Positions 6,482 to 12,047 of a stretch of 12,047 bases of DNA are shown here, piece by piece; the first letter of the stretch is position 1; each line of letters starts with the position of its first letter. The stretch is taken from positions 1 through 12,047 of the forward strand of contig JAFVYT010000231.1 in assembly GCA_017508505.1 (NCBI GenBank), given 5' to 3'. The position numbers and the translations under genes were made by a program. The stretch is from Clostridia bacterium (lineage in GTDB: Bacteria > Bacillota_A > Clostridia > Oscillospirales > SIG627). A model generated the notes under the pieces. That model did no database searches. It was not told the origin of the DNA and saw only the letters and a program-made list of their open reading frames with translations.

Positions 6482-6509
6482 GGGTACAATGATATTTTAG
6501 GAGGAAAAT

Positions 6510-7103
6510 ATGAACTACAAAATAATTCGCGGAGACGCTTCCCTTCTGAATACGGCCCGAGAGGAGCGCATCGCCGACGTTCCTTGGGGCTCCACCTACA
6601 CCCCCGACTCCCGTTTTTGCGGTGTTTTTGTGGAAGGAAAGGGCTTTTTATTCCGTTTGCGTTCCTTTGAATCCAACCCCCGTACCGAGCACAAGAATCA
6701 TTGGGAAGAGGTCTGTGAGGATAGCTGTCTTGAGATCTTCTTAAACTTTGCTCCCGAGAAGAGCCGCTCCTACATCAACTTTGAAATGAACGCCATCGGA
6801 AGCTATCTGTTTGGCATCGGCCCCGACCGACACGACAGAGTGGAGCTTCGCACGCCTCATATGCCTGAGGTGAAGGCGGAGATCGGAGACGGCGTCTGGA
6901 CCGTGACCCTCTTTATCCCCATCGAGACCATCGAGGCAGTATACGGAAAGATCGACTTCAAGGCAGGCTACACCTTTACGGGAAATGCCTTCAAGTGCGG
7001 CGATCTGACCCCGAGCCCCCATTATCTCTCCTGGGCGCCCCTGCAGAGAGACGTGGTTGACTTCCACCGCTCCGACAAATTCGGTAGCTTTACCCTTCTT
7101 TGA
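6510..7103 (+). CDS. CBM9-like domain protein, cytoplasmic
   Basis: This 197-residue protein consists almost entirely of a carbohydrate-binding-module-9-like beta-sandwich (CBM9_2 type). The visible signature is HWEEVCEDSCLEIFLNFAP (about 64-82), SYINFEMNAIGSYLFGIGPDR (about 87-107), DGVWTVTLFIP (about 127-137) and a C-terminal FTGNAFKCGDLTPSPHYLSW block (about 156-175). No signal peptide, catalytic domain or anchor is present, so it is a stand-alone, probably intracellular protein. Whether it binds sugar at all is not known. It has its own promoter and a strong AGGAGG site five bases before the ATG. Its TGA overlaps the ATG of the acetyltransferase gene by one base (TGATG), so the two are translated as a coupled pair. 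Confidence 0.82.
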   Translation: MNYKIIRGDASLLNTAREERIADVPWGSTYTPDSRFCGVFVEGKGFLFRLRSFESNPRTEHKNHWEEVCEDSCLEIFLNFAPEKSRSYINFEMNAIGSYLFGIGPDRHDRVELRTPHMPEVKAEIGDGVWTVTLFIPIETIEAVYGKIDFKAGYTFTGNAFKCGDLTPSPHYLSWAPLQRDVVDFHRSDKFGSFTLL

Positions 7104-7699
7104 TGCGGGCCTTATTTTCCGGGCCGATCCGCAAAAGCTTTCGCACGATCCCGACTCTGGAAACAGAGCGCTTAATCCTGCGAAAGATCCTTCCCGAGGA
7201 CGAAGAGGATATGTACGAGTATTCCCGAGATCCCGAAACGAGCAAATATCTGCTTTGGGAGCCACACACATCCCGTGCCTTTACCCGCGCGCACATTGCT
7301 TATTTACAGAAGGCATATCGGGACGCGGCCTTCTTTGATTGGGCCTTGGTGGAGAAGGAAAGCGGAAAAATGATCGGCACCTGCGGCTTTACGGAGATCT
7401 ACGAATCGAAGCGCTGCGCAGAGGTAGGATACGTTCTGTCTCCCCTCTATCACCGAAGAGGGCTCGCTCCCGAGGCACTCGGGAGGGTATTGCAATACGG
7501 CTTTGAAATTTTGGGCCTGAAAAGCGTCTGCGCGCGCTTTATGGAGGACAACGAGGCCAGCCAAAAGGTGCTGAAACGGATGGGCTTTTGGGAGGACACC
7601 CGAAAGAAGGAATCCTTTTACAAGCGCGGGAAAAAGCAACGAATCCTGACCTATTCTATCACGTCCGAGGAATATATGATAAAAAAGGAAGCTCGCTGA
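7103..7699 (+). CDS. GNAT family N-acetyltransferase (RimJ/RimL type)
   Basis: This 198-residue acetyl-CoA-dependent transferase resembles the RimJ/RimL branch, which acetylates protein N-termini or small amines; the acceptor is not predictable. The domain begins with TLETERLILRKILPEDEEDM (about 18-37). It continues with WALVEKESGKMIGTCGFTEI (about 80-99) and EVGYVLSPLYHRRGLAPEAL (107-126), where HRRGLA (117-122) is the acetyl-CoA phosphate-binding motif. NEASQKVLKRMGF (150-162) is the family's C-terminal signature. The start is the ATG at 7103, inside the preceding stop codon (TGATG). A TTG one codon earlier is possible but less likely. No Shine-Dalgarno sequence is visible, so translation probably relies on re-initiation after the CBM9-like gene. 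The last codons and the stop lie inside a terminator hairpin. Confidence 0.9.
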   Translation: MRALFSGPIRKSFRTIPTLETERLILRKILPEDEEDMYEYSRDPETSKYLLWEPHTSRAFTRAHIAYLQKAYRDAAFFDWALVEKESGKMIGTCGFTEIYESKRCAEVGYVLSPLYHRRGLAPEALGRVLQYGFEILGLKSVCARFMEDNEASQKVLKRMGFWEDTRKKESFYKRGKKQRILTYSITSEEYMIKKEAR

Positions 7700-7713
7700 A
7701 GGCGAGCTTCCTT
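7685..7713. terminator. Bidirectional intrinsic terminator overlapping the end of the GNAT gene
   Basis: A perfect 12-base-pair stem, AAGGAAGCTCGC (7685-7696) with GCGAGCTTCCTT (7702-7713), encloses a 5-base loop holding the acetyltransferase stop codon (TGA, 7697-7699). CTATTTTT follows on the plus strand and TTTTTT (from A 7681-7686) on the minus strand. It therefore serves both the GNAT transcript and the convergent LtaS-like gene, whose stop codon begins one base outside the stem. Confidence 0.9.
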
Positions 7714-9600
7714 CTATTTTTGATAGGCAAAATAATTGGTTTTTACCGTATTCCACGAGGAGGTCAAAAGAGCACGAACCTCGGCGGTGCGCCTGCGGAT
7801 GGCCTCGGTCTGTTCTCCCTGGTAGTCGGGAGTCCACATCATATCCGAATCGATCCAAGCATAATCCTTGAAGCACACAAAGCCGCCGCCGTCCCCGAAG
7901 GCATCGTTGCCCGCAAGGTAGGCGGGATCATAATTCAAATGGAAGAGGTTGGCCACGGTAGGAAGAATATCCACGGAGGATGTGACCTTTTCCACCTTCT
8001 CGGGCGCAAGCTTTTCGCTATAAATAAAGAAGGGTGTGTTGCAAAGGTGATACTCGTCCTCGACTCCCTTTAAGTCCATCACGAACTCTGTATCCGTCAG
8101 ATACTTGCTGTAATGGTCGGCAAAGAGGATGAGCGTGGTATTGTGAATGGAGCCGTCCTCAGTCATTTTTTGGATCAGACCGCCGATGAAGGCATCGGTC
8201 TCCTGCGCATGGGCAATGGCACGGACGAACTGGTTCCGGGTGTCCTCGTTGTCCGTACGGATCCCACTCATCTCTGCCAGGACCTTGGCATCTCCCAAGT
8301 GAGGTCCCGAGATGGAGGCGCGAGCCTCGGTGTAGGGGCCGTGTCCGGAATAGGTGATGATGTAATTGAAGTAGGGCTTGTCGTGATCCGTCATCTTCTT
8401 ATAGCCCCCAAGAAGGGTGGTATCACGGGTCTGACGCCCGGTCAGGGCCATTTCGTCGTAGCCGTTGTAGGCCTCGTATCCCCACTGCACGTGAACGACC
8501 TGACGGTTGTAGTATTTTCCCGAAAGGGTGTGATAGGAATTGGCAGCGTAGCCCTTCTCGCGAAAAAGATTCGGCAGTGAATTGGGATAGACGTTGGTGG
8601 CGTAGGTGCGGGCACTGGTACCGGTCACGGGGAGATAATAGCCGATGTTAAAGGCAAACTCCGTATTGAAGGTGCCTGCGCTCAAAAAGAGAGGGGTGTA
8701 GTGATTTTGAAAGTCCACGCTCTTTTGCTTTAGGGCGTAGAGGTTCGGCATAAAATCCTCGGTGATCATCCAGGAGTCGATGGATTCCAAAAGGATGGCA
8801 ACGGCGTTCTGCCCTTCCACGGCACCGGTCATTCGGTTTTCGATCCGCTCATGGCTCTTTTGCGCATAGTAATCGTCCAAAGCACCTCTCATCGCACCGA
8901 GATTCAGTAAATCGTTGATGCTCAACGTGAGACTGCGGAAGAGGTACTGGTAGTTGCCGCAAATCATCATCGCCTCGTTAGGATCGGTAAACTCCGTATA
9001 ATAGGCATAGCGGGAGCCGGGGGTGTACACGTCGGTCCACTCAAACCTTCCTTCGGTTCCGGTACGGTGGTTGGCATTGTGGGCAATGACGATCCCAACC
9101 ACAGAGGGAATAAAAAGTGCGACGACGAGCACAAAGAGACTCCAATGATAATGGGTTTTCTTCGGAGCAAGGAAAATGGCAAGGCACCCGAGAGCAAGAG
9201 AGAAGAGGATCGCAACGTACACAAGCCATGAGAAGGTCAGGTACTGAACGCTGACGAAGGCTGCACCGTCCTCCGCAAAGGCGAGGTCGGAAAAGGCCAG
9301 AAAGGAGCCTGCCACGTGATACAGTATGGCGTGGACGAAGGTCAGAATTCCAAAGGCAAGGAGGATGACCCCCATCACGATCCTTTTGGCAAGGCCGGGG
9401 ATCAGGAGCACCACGGCACAGAAAATAAGAGACCATGCCGAGGTGAAAAGGTTCGGAACCCAATAAAAGGGGCTCGAGCTCCCTGCTCCGCTGTGCAAAA
9501 AACGAAAGGAGAAGTCCAGAAAGAACAGCGCAACAAAGAAAACAACAGGGGAAAGATACGCGCCGAAGCGGTCGCGAAATGCGCACCATTTCTCCTTCAT
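7714..9600 (-). CDS. ltaS: LtaS-type sulfatase-fold membrane protein (lipoteichoic acid synthase or related phosphoglycerol transferase)
   Basis: LtaS enzymes transfer glycerol phosphate from phosphatidylglycerol onto a growing lipoteichoic acid chain outside the membrane. This 628-residue protein has about five membrane helices (roughly 17-34, 54-71, 74-94, 122-144 and 153-174), a linker, then an extracellular alkaline-phosphatase-like domain from about 263. Metal and catalytic positions can be matched to S. aureus LtaS: E272 (LLESIDSW), nucleophile T310 (SAGTFNTEF), H420 (YSGHGPY) and D495-H496 (FADHYSKYL). The ATG at 9598-9600 is preferred because AAAGGAG lies nine bases upstream; a TTG at 9625 would put that site inside the gene. 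The gene stands alone, with its own promoter and terminator. Other members of the family hydrolyse or transfer phosphoglycerol in other glycopolymers, so the exact product is uncertain. Confidence 0.88.
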   Translation of the reverse strand: MKEKWCAFRDRFGAYLSPVVFFVALFFLDFSFRFLHSGAGSSSPFYWVPNLFTSAWSLIFCAVVLLIPGLAKRIVMGVILLAFGILTFVHAILYHVAGSFLAFSDLAFAEDGAAFVSVQYLTFSWLVYVAILFSLALGCLAIFLAPKKTHYHWSLFVLVVALFIPSVVGIVIAHNANHRTGTEGRFEWTDVYTPGSRYAYYTEFTDPNEAMMICGNYQYLFRSLTLSINDLLNLGAMRGALDDYYAQKSHERIENRMTGAVEGQNAVAILLESIDSWMITEDFMPNLYALKQKSVDFQNHYTPLFLSAGTFNTEFAFNIGYYLPVTGTSARTYATNVYPNSLPNLFREKGYAANSYHTLSGKYYNRQVVHVQWGYEAYNGYDEMALTGRQTRDTTLLGGYKKMTDHDKPYFNYIITYSGHGPYTEARASISGPHLGDAKVLAEMSGIRTDNEDTRNQFVRAIAHAQETDAFIGGLIQKMTEDGSIHNTTLILFADHYSKYLTDTEFVMDLKGVEDEYHLCNTPFFIYSEKLAPEKVEKVTSSVDILPTVANLFHLNYDPAYLAGNDAFGDGGGFVCFKDYAWIDSDMMWTPDYQGEQTEAIRRRTAEVRALLTSSWNTVKTNYFAYQK

Positions 9601-9635
9601 ATTCCGTTTCTCCTTTCCACCGAACAATTTATGAT

Positions 9636-9664
9636 ATTGTATCAGTTTTTCTCTGAAAAAGCAA
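9636..9664 (-). promoter_or_regulatory. Extended -10 promoter of the LtaS-like gene
   Basis: On the minus strand TTGCTT (-35, 9659-9664) and TACAAT (-10, 9636-9641) are 17 bases apart. A TG one base before the -10 (TGATACAAT) makes it an extended -10 element. The ATG lies about 35 bases downstream of the -10, with an AAAGGAG site at 9610-9616. Confidence 0.72.
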
Positions 9665-9688
9665 TGAAATTCACAAGAGTTTCACAAA

Positions 9689-9717
9689 AAAAGAGCAGGA
9701 ACGAATCCTGCTCTTTT
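9689..9717 (-). terminator. Intrinsic terminator of ftsZ
   Basis: A 12-base-pair perfect stem (9689-9700 with 9706-9717) and a 5-base loop lie just after the ftsZ stop codon on the minus strand, with core AAAAGAGCAGGA/TCCTGCTCTTTT. The minus strand continues into a T-run (the A-run at 9686-9692). It separates ftsZ from the LtaS-like gene, whose promoter begins about 25 bases further on. Confidence 0.88.
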
Positions 9718-9729
9718 CGAAAGCTCAAA

Positions 9730-10878
9730 TCAGTCCTCGAAGTAGGTCTTCTTGCGGCTTTCCTCCAGAATGCCGATGAGCGCATCGAGATCTCCCACGT
9801 CCTTCACAAGGTCTGCGATCTCAGGCTTCTTCTCCACGGTAACGGGAGTCTTGCGGTCGGTGATGATGCCCAGATCGTCCTCCACAGAGGTACGTCTGAC
9901 CTCAGCCTTTGCAGTCTCAACCTTGGCACCGAAGTCGGTTGCAACCACGGTAACCTTGATCTCGTCCTCGAGGCTTTCATCAAAGGCGGCACCCCAAATG
10001 ATGTTGGCATCGGGATGAGCCTGCTCACGAATCATCGTGGAAGCGATCTCAACCTCTTCAAAGCCGATGTCGGAGGAGCCGGTGATGTTGATGATGATAC
10101 CGCGGGCGCCTGCAATGCTGGTCTCCAGAAGGGGGCTCTGAATGGCAAGCTTGGCAGCAGTCTCTGCCTTGCCCTGACCCTTGGCGGTGCCGACACCCAT
10201 ATGTGCCAGGCCTGCGTCCTTCATAACGGTGGTAACGTCGGCAAAGTCGAGGTTTACGATGCCGGGAACGTTGATCAGCTCAGAAATGGATTGTACGCCG
10301 TTTGCGAGAACGGAGTCAGCGATCTCGAATGCATTGAGAAGGGTGATCTTCTTCTCGGAAACCATCTTCAATCTTTCGTTGGGGATCACGACAAGGGAGT
10401 CAACGTACTCGGAAAGAACCTTGATGCCCTCCTCAGCCTGATCCATTCTTCTCTTGCCCTCAAAGGCGAAGGGCTTGGTGACGATACCGATGGTTAGGAT
10501 GCCCATCTCCTTTGCGATCTTAGCCACTACGGGGGCTGCGCCGGTACCGGTGCCACCGCCCATACCGGCGGTGATGAACACCATATCGCCGCCCTTGAGC
10601 GCCTCGGTGATCTCCTCAGTGGACTCCTCAGCGGCCTGCTTGCCGATGGCAGGATTTGCACCTGCTCCCTTGCCCTTGGTGGTTCTTTCACCAATGGCAA
10701 TCTGCTTGGGTGCCTGAGTGCTGGCAAGGGTCATCTGATCGGTGTTCAGAGCAATAAAATCAACGCCACGGACGTTGGAAGCGATCATACGCTTCACGGT
10801 ATTGTTTCCGCCACCGCCGACACCGACGACCTTAATATTCACTACGCTTTCGTAGTTTGCATCCATTTCGTAAGACAT
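9730..10878 (-). CDS. ftsZ: Cell division protein FtsZ
   Basis: FtsZ is the tubulin-like GTPase that forms the division ring and recruits septal wall synthesis. The 382-residue protein has VVGVGGGGNNTVKRM (about 17-31) at the nucleotide pocket, GAGANPAIG (71-79), the tubulin signature GGGTGTG (107-113), and the T7-loop catalytic aspartates D211 and D214 in NLDFADV. The GTPase core ends near 317. The remaining 65 residues form a short linker and a tail (LDALIGILEESRKKTYFED) without the usual DIPxFLRxR membrane-tether-binding peptide. The start ATG has GAGGAGG nine bases upstream. The gene follows divIB/ftsQ after about 148 bases and has its own promoter and terminator, so it can be expressed apart from the upstream wall genes. 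Confidence 0.98.
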   Translation of the reverse strand: MSYEMDANYESVVNIKVVGVGGGGNNTVKRMIASNVRGVDFIALNTDQMTLASTQAPKQIAIGERTTKGKGAGANPAIGKQAAEESTEEITEALKGGDMVFITAGMGGGTGTGAAPVVAKIAKEMGILTIGIVTKPFAFEGKRRMDQAEEGIKVLSEYVDSLVVIPNERLKMVSEKKITLLNAFEIADSVLANGVQSISELINVPGIVNLDFADVTTVMKDAGLAHMGVGTAKGQGKAETAAKLAIQSPLLETSIAGARGIIINITGSSDIGFEEVEIASTMIREQAHPDANIIWGAAFDESLEDEIKVTVVATDFGAKVETAKAEVRRTSVEDDLGIITDRKTPVTVEKKPEIADLVKDVGDLDALIGILEESRKKTYFED

Positions 10879-10949
10879 TTTGGATTTCCTCCTCGTACAA
10901 TTCTATTTCTCATTCCGCTCAAACGCAGAGTTTTCTATTCTTAAACTAT

Positions 10950-10978
10950 ATTGTAATCTTATTTCGGGGATTTTGCAA
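10950..10978 (-). promoter_or_regulatory. Sigma-A-like promoter of ftsZ
   Basis: TTGCAA (-35, 10973-10978) and TACAAT (-10, 10950-10955) lie on the minus strand with a 17-base spacer. This gives a leader of roughly 65 bases before the ftsZ ATG. The sequence directly upstream of the -35 (10979-11026) is almost pure A/T with long A and T runs, as in an UP element. GAGGAGG near 10890 is the ribosome binding site. Confidence 0.78.
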
Positions 10979-11026
10979 GACTTTTTTGAAAAAAAAACTA
11001 AATTTTTGTTTTTTTATTGTTTTTCG

Positions 11027-11797
11027 TTATGGATTCTCGCCGGTTTTGACGTAGGCGGTATCCGGATCGGTCACGTCGATCCTGCCCGATACGCCGTCTC
11101 CTAGATCCTCCACGACCTTTTCCACCATAGCAAATTTATACTCCAGATCCGTCTTCTCCCCCACCACGAGGTCGAAGCGATCCAGATACCGAAGCTTGAT
11201 ATTGAATTTCTCACGAATGTCGATGGATTGCACGTCCGCAAGCATTTCCCGCTCCTCCAGGATCCTCACCATCTCCCCCAAGGTTTTGAGGGTGTCGGCA
11301 CTGCCGAATACCAGTTTTTCTCCTACGACACAGCGGGCAACGTCATCGGTGTAGAGACGGATACGCGGCTTATCCCCCTCCCCCGTCTCCTTGGCGATGA
11401 CCACCAGCTCCTCGTTGATGCTAAAGGTCTCGGTGCCAAGTGTCATGGCAAGTCTTCCGTGGTCCTCGGAGAAGGAAATCTCAAGGGTTCCCGGGAGGCG
11501 GAAGCGGACGGAGACGTCCACAAGATAGGGAAAATTTTCCTCAATGCGGCGGATGACGTCCTTTTTCGACACGGTGACCAAGGCTTTTCCTGCGGGGACA
11601 CCGACCTTTTCCAGAATCTCCTCCTCGGTATAGGACTCTGATTCCGGCAGTCGGATGGCCTTGACCACAAAAAACTTTGACAAAAGCAACCAAAGGATCA
11701 CGCCTGAAAGCAAAAGGACAATGGCTGCAACAAGTCCAATGCGAATCAGGGCCTTCTTTTTTCGGTTTTTGGAAAACGCGACCAATTCCTCGCTCAT
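11027..11797 (-). CDS. ftsQ: Cell division protein DivIB/FtsQ
   Basis: DivIB/FtsQ is a bitopic divisome protein that, with DivIC/FtsB and FtsL, controls septal peptidoglycan synthesis. The 256-residue protein has a short basic cytoplasmic N-terminus (NRKKKALIR), one membrane helix at about 19-42, and a POTRA domain (about 43-112) starting FFVVKAIRLPESESYTEEE and including ENFPYLVDVSVRFRLPGTLEI. A beta-domain follows to the end. The ATG at 11795-11797 is preferred: GGAAGGGAG ends five bases upstream. A GTG two codons earlier (11801-11803) is possible but too close to that site. The gene lies 30 bases after murG. It is called on the membrane helix, the POTRA pattern and the murG-ftsZ neighbourhood. 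Confidence 0.92.
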   Translation of the reverse strand: MSEELVAFSKNRKKKALIRIGLVAAIVLLLSGVILWLLLSKFFVVKAIRLPESESYTEEEILEKVGVPAGKALVTVSKKDVIRRIEENFPYLVDVSVRFRLPGTLEISFSEDHGRLAMTLGTETFSINEELVVIAKETGEGDKPRIRLYTDDVARCVVGEKLVFGSADTLKTLGEMVRILEEREMLADVQSIDIREKFNIKLRYLDRFDLVVGEKTDLEYKFAMVEKVVEDLGDGVSGRIDVTDPDTAYVKTGENP

Positions 11798-11827
11798 AGG
11801 CACTCCCTTCCTTTTGTTTTTAACTTC

Positions 11828-12046
11828 TTATTTTTTCAGAAGTGCGGCGATCTCGTTCCAAATGCGCTCATTGGCATCTGCAAGGGCAAGCTTTCTCATA
11901 TTCTCCTGCATTGAGCGGAGACGTTCCGGGTCGGAAAGAAGGGCGGAGACCTCCTTCTCCAAGCGCTCGGGGGTCAGATCCTTTTCCTCGATGAGAATGG
12001 CGGCACCCTTTTCGTGATATACGAGGGCATTTTTATACTGATGGTT
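11828..12046 (-). CDS. murG: MurG, C-terminal part (partial; continues past the right edge)
   Basis: The last 72 residues of an open frame that continues beyond the window. They begin NHQYKNALVYHEKGAAILIE and continue EKDLTPERLEKEV, the typical C-terminal domain of MurG. MurG transfers GlcNAc onto lipid I to make lipid II, on the cytoplasmic face of the membrane. NHQ is part of the conserved UDP-GlcNAc-side motif (nearby Gln/Asn residues contact the donor), and the ending ERIWNEIAALLKK is the family's final helix. The TAA is at 11828-11830. The 30 bases to the divIB start carry the latter's ribosome binding site, so the genes are co-transcribed. Confidence 0.93.
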   Translation of the reverse strand, partial: NHQYKNALVYHEKGAAILIEEKDLTPERLEKEVSALLSDPERLRSMQENMRKLALADANERIWNEIAALLKK

Positions 12047-12047
12047 G

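Noticed and set aside
9601..9627. Longer LtaS-like protein starting at a TTG
   Set aside because: The AAAGGAG site would lie inside the gene. The ATG at 9598-9600 has that site nine bases upstream.
9316..10497. A 393-codon open frame on the plus strand across ftsZ and the LtaS-like gene
   Set aside because: It is antisense to two certain genes and crosses the ftsZ terminator and the LtaS promoter, so it is a shadow frame.
10979..11026. Intrinsic terminator after divIB
   Set aside because: Only an A/T-only stem is possible, with no G/C core, so an UP element or spacer is more likely. It is kept as a remark only.
11798..11803. GTG start two codons before the DivIB ATG
   Set aside because: The GGAAGGGAG site runs directly into the GTG and has a proper spacing only to the ATG. 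It cannot be excluded fully.
1..12047. Mobile element, phage, CRISPR or defence island
   Set aside because: No transposase, integrase, direct repeats, repeat-spacer array or nuclease is visible. The dGTPase-like gene alone is not evidence of a defence system.

Overview
The window looks like a core-type segment from an endospore-forming member of the Clostridia (Firmicutes), perhaps an uncultured gut lineage near Oscillospirales or Christensenellales; the order is a guess. The evidence is the end of a spoIIIA sporulation operon, a LtaS-type lipoteichoic acid synthase, a murG-divIB-ftsZ division block, Shine-Dalgarno sites of the AGGAGG type, sigma-A-like promoters with 17-base spacers, and a DUF5685/J-domain pair that I associate with Clostridia. 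No RNA gene, CRISPR array, insertion sequence or phage gene was found. No gap without a gene exceeds 300 bases; the longest is about 150 bases.

Layout. (1) 1-1241, plus strand: the last codons of a probable spoIIIAF, then spoIIIAG and spoIIIAH, closed by a bidirectional terminator. (2) 1239-6375, minus strand: six tightly packed genes, apparently one transcription unit read right to left from a promoter near 6405-6434. In order of transcription they encode a DUF5685 protein, a J-domain protein with a cysteine-rich tail, a small polytopic membrane protein, a dGTPase-like HD phosphohydrolase, a glyoxalase-II-like metallo-hydrolase and a CAP-domain lipoprotein. (3) 6453-7713, plus strand: a divergent two-gene unit with a strong promoter, encoding a CBM9-like protein and a GNAT acetyltransferase, ended by a second bidirectional terminator. 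(4) 7714-9664, minus strand: a single LtaS-like gene with its own extended -10 promoter. (5) 9689-12047, minus strand: the 3' end of murG, then divIB/ftsQ and ftsZ; ftsZ has its own promoter and terminator.

How the genes fit together. SpoIIIAG and SpoIIIAH belong to the mother-cell side of the feeding-tube channel that crosses the forespore envelope. MurG, DivIB and FtsZ make and organise septal wall, and the LtaS-like enzyme next to them would build the lipoteichoic acid polymer. The six-gene minus-strand unit is the least understood part. Its first two genes overlap by 17 bases. The DUF5685 protein carries two Asp-rich motifs resembling those of squalene/phytoene synthases plus a CGLC motif, and its partner ends in ten cysteines within 28 residues. 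That pair is the best candidate here for an undescribed system.
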